Source: Pardosa pseudoannulata (taxonomy: Eukaryota; Arthropoda; Arachnida; Araneae; Lycosidae). Taken from it: DNA of 64,000 bases. The translations under genes and the position numbers were made by a program. A model generated the notes under the pieces. It saw nothing but the letters and a program-made list of their open reading frames with translations, made no database searches and was not told where the DNA came from. Positions within the stretch are counted from its first letter, which is position 1; each line of letters opens with the position of its first letter. The stretch is taken from contig CM063503.1 of assembly GCA_032207245.1 (NCBI GenBank), positions 61,048,840-61,112,839 of the forward strand, written 5' to 3'. Shown piece after piece: positions 55,364-64,000 of the stretch.

Positions 55364-57996
55364 TTTGAAGTCTTTCTCACTCCACTACGTTACAGTACAC
55401 ACGTTTAAAAACTCAAGATTCTTCGTGTATTATGTTGGAATTATTTAGAAAAAACTCCCCTAAAAGTTGAACTTACTTATATTTAGCAGACAAACATACA
55501 ATTTTCTATTCAAATTTAAAAAAATTTTGCTGCTGCAGAATTTTGTGTAGCAGTAAATGTAGTAATTTTTCTATTTTTATATGATTCTGGTTGAAACAAA
55601 AAGAATAAATGCCGCAAAAAAATGAATTTTATTATACAGTTGTATAACAATATAATAACAGACTTTTTTTCCATTTACTAACACTTTGCAATTGGGTAAT
55701 TGTTTCATTTGGGCCACTATGACCTTTTTTCTTCCTGCACAAGTCCTAATCAATACTAATAACTAGCTATTAAGACTGGGACCTACTTCTTAAAGCTAAT
55801 TAGAAATGGCTTTTTAAACATTGATGTTGACATTAAGATTTGAACCGATGACTTCCAGTTCTGAATGGCAGTATTCTATCCCTTCAATCAGTATTCTTAT
55901 TTTTTACTCTTTCATGTTGATGATTACAAGAAAAATTACTGGAAAAGTTAGTGAATATTCCATTTTCCTTCATGGTGACGGTCTTTGTTATGAGTTTAGT
56001 TTAACATATAAATTGGTGTCTTTGCTAACCAGTCAGATCACAATAAATTGCAAGTGGTTAAGTTATTGGATAAATTAAAAGTAATTTGAATATTGCTTTA
56101 TGTATTTCTCTGGTTTTTAACAACAGTATAATGGTTCATGTGATTATAAGCTCTTAATGTTTTCTTTATCAGCAAAACTCATTTCTGTAAAATGCAAACT
56201 GGAGCAAATGGTGTCCAGTCACCTTAAAAAGAAAAATATTAGATGTTCTTGACCCTTAAATACCCGGTGTTGCCTTTTGGCAACAAACCCAATTTAGTCT
56301 TCTAAAATACTATTAGAATAATATTGAAGGTCTAATACCTAATGTTGTCAATAAAATATATACTGAAGATATTATTAAACTATTTTCAATATGTAGATGA
56401 CACCTCTACTGCTTTTAAGAATATAAATAGATTTATTCGTTCATTTGTTCATTACAGATACTTTATTTTTTTTAATTTTATTTATTTATTTATTTATTTT
56501 TGAAAATTGGGGATTTAAAAGTTAAATCCAAATTGTTAAAATTGAGAGAAGAAATAAAACAAGCCACATATAAAATTTTTGGAGAAAGATAAAATTGAAA
56601 CAGTTGGTTTAAAAAGATTTGCGAAACAGAACAACTTACCATCACGAGCAATATACCTATATAAAAGAATAATTTGGTTTCAACATCTGATAGCACTCCA
56701 ATCAGCTCTAAGTATTCTTTGAGCGGGACGTCAAGAATACGACCAAGTCAAGTTGAAAATTCTAATGATTTATTGACAGAATATAAATTGGAATTGGGAG
56801 CTTCCAAAAGAACGTGCAATTGCAGAAGAAAAAAGAAAAATTGAGTTACACGAATTAAAAGCCACATAATAAAAAAGGATTGCCTTATATAAACTTAAAT
56901 CCTTAAAAGCCAAAATTAAAATTGTATTATTAAAATCAAATATGGAATCTAATGAAAAATAATTATAAATTTGTTATGAGCTATTACATTTTTTTCTAAT
57001 TAAATAAAAGAAAGATGTGTATCTTACATTGTTATTTACTTTGGTTTTCTTTTATTTGCCATTCTTTTTCTGTAATTGCTTAAAAATTGTAATGTTTGCA
57101 AACTGACATTGAAAAATTGTAAGAATCAATGTTTTAAATAGTAAAATTGACTGTAAAATCATTTATTATATGTGTCTGCAAATCTCCGTAAAATGATTTA
57201 AATTGGATTTACAATGGCTTTGTAGAGATTTTTTTGTTTAAAATTCAAACAAAATTTCAAGGATATTAGATATTTTCGTTTGTTTAAACACAAACTACCT
57301 CAATATATGTCAACTTGTATTTATTTTTTACTATAGTAACCTTTATTGATACATTTATTTCTCTACATTAATTTATTAAAAATGGCATTATTATGTGCCT
57401 TTAAAATAAAAACAAAATGCTGAAGTAAATTCAGATATCTTTTTAAGTTAATATATTAAATTTTTAAAAAACTTAATATATACAAATGAAAAATCTTAAT
57501 ATATACATATGAAAAATCTACAAATCAAGACGTTGGATTCCCATGTAAATAAATATAAGTGGCATTTATTTCTCTTTATGATATCTGTAAATAGATACAT
57601 TTTTCTTTTTCAAGCATACATTAATGAGCATCATTGTAACCAGAAATAAGTAGTTTCACTTATGTTTATTTTGATGTTAAAAATCAACCTGATTTTATTT
57701 TTCACAAGTGTTATTTTAAAACTAGAAGAAAGTTTAGTTCTGAAATAAAAAAAAGGTATTGATATAGAATCAAAATATAAAGCAGCTTTTAATTCCGTTC
57801 ATAACCGTAGCTAGATAATATGTTTTTATCAATTTAATAAGTATATGTATAAAGTTTATGATAATCTGTAACTCAAGATTTTCTTTTCTATCAGGACTAC
57901 TGTTTGCTAATAAATAGTAAGATATTTTGTACCTAGGCATCCAATATCTTTATAAAACAAAAACAATGCATAATCTTATTTCTTTCTATTTTTTAT
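55364..57996. other. non-coding, with a decayed SINE and an open-frame-rich stretch
   Basis: Contains the SINE at 55707 and an (TTTA)n stretch at about 56475-56503. Between 56500 and 56960 the + strand has lysine/glutamate-rich pieces (KKKRKIELHELKAT; KSLKAKIKIVLLKSNMESNE) separated by stops. This could be an old coding element, but I cannot assign it. Confidence 0.4.
55707..55893 (-). mobile_element. tRNA-derived SINE, decayed copy
   Basis: In + order: TTTGGGCCACTATGACCTTT, AAGACTGGGACCTACTTC, AAGCTAATTAGAAATGGC, a reversed B-box region (GATTTGAACCGATGACTTCC) and CTATCCCTTCAATCAG. Same order and spacing as the reference copy. Confidence 0.72.
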
Positions 57997-58006
57997 ATGT
58001 CAGAAC

Positions 58007-58159
58007 ATGCCTATCATATGCTGTGTACCTTTATGCAATGGTAGTGATAGAAAAAGCCGTAAGGTAGGATTTTCCAAACTTCAAAAAGATGAAGAATTTG
58101 ATTAAAACTGACTCTATGCTATTTAGAACAAAATTTTCAATCCAAATAAAAACTGACAT
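58007..58159 (+). pseudogene. THAP-domain exon of a P-element/THAP9-like transposase, decayed
   Basis: The frame opens MPIICCVPLCNGSDRKSRKV and GFSKLQKDEEFD, the start of a THAP zinc-finger DNA-binding domain (C-x4-C in the first motif, then a conserved phenylalanine). Stops follow, but the later NKIFNPNKN piece matches the domain's FxPxKxS region. A CAG acceptor lies just before the ATG and GTAAGT at 58160 could be the old donor, as expected for the first coding exon of such genes. Together with 58930-62825 it defines a dead P-like transposon on the + strand. Confidence 0.7.
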
Positions 58160-59703
<1,544 letters not shown>

Positions 59704-60076
59704 CAGGGCCCGATCAAGGTGAAGTTATGCCCAGGGCCTGGTAGTCTTTCGGGCCCTCCCTACCCTCCTTTTAAAGCAAAAAAATAGTTTATAAAAGAGG
59801 ATACAAACGAATATTTTTGGAGGAAAGTTTATATTAATAATGTAATGAGTAAGTAATGAGTAAAAAAAGTGACTGGAGTAATGTAAATAAGTAAACCGGA
59901 GTGTGTTTTATATAAAATTGTCAACATTTTAATTGTTTTTATTTAATTTCTTATTAACAAAAAATATTTTCAAATTTTGTTAATTAAATTGTTTAAAATT
60001 TAATAATTAAGTACCAAATTTTAGGGGTCCCCTAAAGTTAGGAAGCCCAGTCGGTCCATGCTTTAATCAGGCCCTG
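59704..60076. mobile_element. hAT-type MITE, CAGGGCC family, 373 bp
   Basis: Perfect 8-bp duplication GTCTTTGC at 59696-59703 and 60077-60084. The ends are CAGGGCCCGATCAAGG and TTTAATCAGGCCCTG. It shares its termini and GC-rich borders with the copy at 39514. It interrupts the P-like transposase just before its core. Confidence 0.92.
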
Positions 60077-60091
60077 GTCTTTGCCACAGTG

Positions 60092-62488
60092 AAAATATGA
60101 TTTTACCCCATGAAGATACTTTCTAGAGAGCATGTCATAATTAACACTCCAGTGTTAAAACTACATGATGAAATTTTTTTATGTATATTTCTAGAAGTGT
60201 TAATTTTCATAGTAAGCATGAAGGTACCATAATTCTTTAGATAGATGAAGTACAATTGAAGCCTTTTTTGGAATATAAGGGTTTCTTTCTTTGATACAAA
60301 AAAGGCTGCCACTAGTGCATTTGTTTTTATGATAGCCAGCATTCTATCACTTTTTAAAGAAGTTGTATATATTTTCCAGTCAATTTAATAAATTTACAAA
60401 TATTATATGTGACGAAAACAGTAGTAGTTAGATTAGAAAATATTGGTTTCAAAGTTATTTGTGTTGTAACAGACAATAATTAAATAAATAGTAAGGATAT
60501 AAGTTTATTTGTAGACCCTCTTAAAAATCTTTTGTTTATCCACACCCAGTTTGTAAATCTAGGCCTTTGTTTTCTTAATAGATTCTGTACATACATTTAA
60601 ATGTACAAAAATATGATTTTAATGTACAAAAATATGATTTTACCCCATGAAGATACTTTCTAAAAAGCATGTCATAATTAACACTCCAGTGTTGAAACTA
60701 CATGATGAATTTTTTTATGTATATTTCTAGAAGTGTTAATTTTCATAGTAAGCCTCAAGATACCATAATTCTTCATATAGATGAAGTGCACATAAAGCCT
60801 TTTTTTTTGGAATATAAGGGTGGAACAAGTGTCTTTTCTTTCTTTGATACAAAAAAAAGCTACAACTAATGCATTTGTTTTTATGATATCCATCATCCTA
60901 TCACTTTTTAAAGAAGTTGTATACATTTTCCTAGTCAATTCCATAAATTTACAAATGTTATATGTGACCAAAACAATAGTAGTTGGATTAGAAAATATTG
61001 ATTTCAAAGTCATTTGTGTTGTAACAGGCAGTAATTAATTAAATAGTAGAGATATAAACTTATTTATAGACCCTCCTAAAAATCCTTTGTTTATCCACAC
61101 CCGGTTTTTAAATCTAGGTCTTTGTTTTCTTAATAGATTCTGTACATACATTTAAATGTGCAAAAATATGATTTTACCCCATGAAGATACTTTCTAAAAA
61201 GCATGTCATAATTAACACTCCAGTGTTGAAACTACATGATGAATTTTTTTATGTATATTTCTAGAAGTGTTAATTTTCATAGTAAGCATGAAGGTACCAT
61301 AATTCTTTAGATAGATGAAATACACATAAATCCTTTTTTGGAATATAAGGGTGGAACAAGTGTTTTTTCTTTCTTTGATACAAAAAAGGCTGCCACTAGT
61401 GCATTTGTTTTTATGATAGCCAGCATTCTATCACTTTTCAAAGATGTATCTAGTTCCTAGTCAATTTAATAAATTTACAAATATTATATGTGACGAAAAC
61501 AGTAGTAGTTAGATTAGAAAATATTGGTTTCAAAGTCATTTGTGTTGTAACAGGCAGTAATTAATTAAATAGTAGAGATATAAACTTATTTATAGACCCT
61601 CCTAAAAATCCTTTGTTTATTCACACCCGGTTTGTAAATCTAGGCCTTTGTTTTCTTAATAGATTCTGTACATACATTTAAATGTACAAAAATATGATTT
61701 TAATGTACAAAAATATGATTTTATCCCATGAAGATATTTTCTAGAAAGTATATCATAATTAACACTCCAGTGTTGAAACTACATGATGAAATTTTTTTAG
61801 TGTATATTTCTAGAAGTGTTAATTTTCATAGTAAGCATGAAGGTACCATAATTCTTTAGATAGATGAAGTACACATAAAGCCTTTTTTGGAATATAAAAG
61901 TGGAACAAGTGTGTTTTCTTTCTTTGATACAAAAAAAAAAAAATGCTGCCACTAGTGCATTTTTTTATGATAGCCAGCATTCTATCACTTTTTAAAGATG
62001 TATATATTTTACCAGTCAATTCAATAACTTTTCAAATGTTACATGTGACCAAGACAATAGTAGTTGGATTAGAAAATATTGGTTTCAAAGTTATTTGTGT
62101 TGTAACAGACAATAATTAAATAAATAGTAAGGATATAAGTTTATTTGTAGACCCTCTTAAAAATCTTTTGTTTATCCACACCCAGTTTGTAAATCTAGGC
62201 CTTTGTTTTCTTAATAGATTCTGTACATACATTTAAATGTACAAAAATATGATTTGAAAGTACAAAAATATGATTTTACCACTTGAAGATACTATCTAGA
62301 GTGTATGTCATAATTAACACTCCAGTGTTGAAACTACATGATGAATTTTTTTTATGTATATTTCTAGAAGTGTTAATTTTCATAGTAAGCCTCAAGATAC
62401 CATAATTCTTCCTATAGATGAAGTGCACATAAAGCCTTTTTTTTTTTGGAATATAAGGGTGGAACAAGTGTCTTTTCTTTCTTTGATA

Positions 62489-62528
<40 letters not shown>

Positions 62529-62700
62529 GGCTGTTACTAGTGCATTTGATTTTATGATAGCCAGAATTCTATCACTCTTTAAAGAAGTTGTATATATTTT
62601 TCCAGTCAATTCAATAAATTTACAAGTGTTATATGTGACCAAAACCATAGTAGTTGGATTAGAAAATGTTGGTTTCAAAGTCATTTGTGTTGAACAGGCA
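60092..62700 (+). pseudogene. P-element/THAP9-like transposase catalytic-core fragment, five copies
   Basis: Read across the copies, the + strand encodes ENMILPHEDTF, then FHSKHEGTIIL, IDEVHIKP with the first catalytic aspartate, EYKGGTSVFSFFDTKKAATS, AFVFMIASILSLFKEVVYIF, PVNSINLQ and VTKTIVVGLENIGFKVICVV followed by TDNN or TGSN, where the second catalytic aspartate sits in copies reading D. P-element and THAP9 transposases show the same order: LPHxxTIR, LxDExxxKPxxxYKGG, FVxxGL...WKxPxxyFxv, then LxxxGxxVxxvvxDNxxxN. All copies contain stops or frameshifts. The C-terminal half is absent here. Confidence 0.82.
62490..62527. repeat. poly-A run
   Basis: 38 A residues expanded from the short ACAAAAAA stretch found at the same place in the other four repeat units. 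Confidence 0.95.
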
Positions 62701-62825
62701 TTAATTAATTAAATAGTAGAGATATAAGCTTATTTGTAGACCATCCTAAAAATCCTTTGTTTATCCACACCCAAATCTAGTTTGTAAATCTAGGCCTTTG
62801 TTTACTTAAGAAATTCTGTACATAC

Positions 62826-63462
62826 ATTTAAAAATATCAGAAATAATTTGTTAAACAAAAAAGATTATGGTACAATTTCTTTTCCTAACTTTGAATATCC
62901 TCAAATTCACCTTTTAAAACTGCATCTTTTATGACAATGAGCAAAATATATGAAATTGTTAGTTATTCTAAAGGTCTCACTTTAAAAAGTATTGCATAGA
63001 TGAAATAAGTCATCTTCATGCTCAGTTTGTTTCGTTTGGTTCTTCCTTTTGTTTTGAAAATGGTAAGGCCTTTTTAAAATCCTTTATTTATTGATTTTTT
63101 ATTTGAGCTAATATTTTAAAATAGTTTATACATACACTTTATTATGTATAAAACAAACCAGTTCATGGAATTTGCCTGCAGTGTTTTCTAAGAAATTAGA
63201 TTATATGAAGAAGCATTGGTTTTCATACCATTTTTCCACTTATATACATTTGCGTAAATAACCATGAAGTATTTTCAATCATAAAAATGTATGTACATGA
63301 AATTTTACATAGAGAGTATGATACTACTACCAGCTACCACAGAGCCATCTGTTGTTCTGCATACACACTATGCCTGCAGAACTTCCAAGACACATATACT
63401 TTTGTGATCCGTTCACTATCTACAAGAAAAAAAATAGTTGCCATGATTTATGCCCCAACCTT

Positions 63463-63521
<59 letters not shown>

Positions 63522-63536
63522 ATATATATATGTATA

Positions 63537-63599
<63 letters not shown>

Positions 63600-63608
63600 G
63601 TATATATG

Positions 63609-63639
<31 letters not shown>

Positions 63640-63667
63640 GTATATATATGTGTATATATATATATAC

Positions 63668-63700
<33 letters not shown>

Positions 63701-63708
63701 CATATATA

Positions 63709-63777
<69 letters not shown>

Positions 63778-64000
63778 CATATATGTGTGTGTTATATATA
63801 CATGCAATTATCAATATTATATGTTTGATATTACAAGATTACAGATTTAAAGGTTCCTTTATTAACAAAAACACTGTAAAAGATTTTTCTCTAATGTTCA
63901 GTGTATCTTTGCATTCATCCTTTATAAATACTAAAGCCTTTTAATATTTGAGTTACAGGTTTAAAAGTATTTTTACATTTCTGAATTATGTATGTATTGA
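62826..64000. other. non-coding right edge
   Basis: AT-rich sequence containing the compound AT array at 63464-63801. Open frames here are microsatellite translations. No gene seen. Confidence 0.6.
63464..63801. repeat. compound (AT)n/(ATGT)n/(ATAC)n microsatellite
   Basis: About 340 bp of AT repeats broken by TGTA units in the first two thirds and ACAT units in the last third, so the array is roughly an inverted repeat of itself. Confidence 0.95.

Larger units (their letters stand above)
60092..62825 (+). repeat. five tandem copies (about 540 bp each) of a P-like transposase core segment
   Basis: Units begin at about 60092, 60629, 61162, 61708 and 62264 with AATATGATTTTACCCCATGA or a variant. 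Periods are 538, 533, 546 and 556 bp. Each unit carries, in the same order, the ILPHEDTF segment, the DEVHIKP motif, FVFMI, the GLENIGFKVICVV motif, and an end CTTAATAGATTCTGTACATA followed by the next unit. Homopolymers vary between units (poly-A of 38 at 62490-62527 in the fifth). Units differ by a few percent. Confidence 0.93.

Noticed and set aside
60678..61013. 111-codon - strand frame in the tandem array
   Set aside because: It is the complement of the + strand transposase core; the + strand motifs explain the sequence better.
63287..63944. Up to 187-codon frames on both strands
   Set aside because: Translations of the compound AT microsatellite.

Overview
The window is eukaryotic nuclear DNA, very AT-rich and full of (AT)n microsatellites, with long introns and dense layers of degraded transposable elements. 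The element mix (BEL/Pao, an RNase H-bearing non-LTR element, Tc1, mariner, piggyBac, P-like/THAP9 and hAT elements, and an abundant tRNA-derived SINE) fits an arthropod, plausibly an arachnid. That placement is inference, since nothing in the window fixes the species. There is no CRISPR array, operon or free-standing tRNA or rRNA gene. | Two host genes are supported. (1) On the + strand, three exons (1268-1393, 5232-5277, 12261-12514) encode most of a CIAO2B/galla-2 protein, the MIP18-family subunit that targets the cytosolic iron-sulfur assembly machinery. Its first exon or exons are not visible, and it carries an unusual C-terminal extension of about 55 residues. (2) On the - strand, I assemble a three-exon gene from a GC-richer 5' exon (ATG at 36333) through 27937-28055 to 23048-23422, ending at paired AATAAA signals near 22765. 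It would encode about 170 residues that I do not recognise, with a duplicated acidic motif. | Layout: 1-12.5 kb is the CIAO2B gene, whose second intron holds a 5'-truncated non-LTR retrotransposon (about 6.4-7.5 kb), several SINE copies and a deleted piggyBac element (10247-11722). 12.5-22.7 kb is intergenic, with SINE copies and a hAT MITE at 16352. 22.7-36.6 kb is the unrecognised - strand gene, with a TTAA-bounded element (25403-26231) in one intron and a dead mariner (28213-29337) in the other. 37.4-42 kb is a decayed - strand BEL/Pao retrotransposon broken by a TTAA-bounded element, two hAT MITEs, a solo LTR and a SINE piece. 43.3-49.7 kb holds hairpins, a three-copy 302-bp tandem repeat, two full SINEs and a second TTAA-bounded element with an internal duplication. 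50.6-52.9 kb is a Tc1 element split by a hAT element with a perfect 8-bp target duplication. 54.2-55.4 kb is a hairpin-headed repeat split by another hAT MITE. 58.0-62.8 kb is a decayed P-element/THAP9-like transposase gene whose core exon exists as five tandem copies of about 540 bp. The window ends in a long compound AT microsatellite. | The most interesting items are the amplified P-like transposase core, the unrecognised - strand gene, the CIAO2B tail, and several insertions dated relative to each other by clean target-site duplications.
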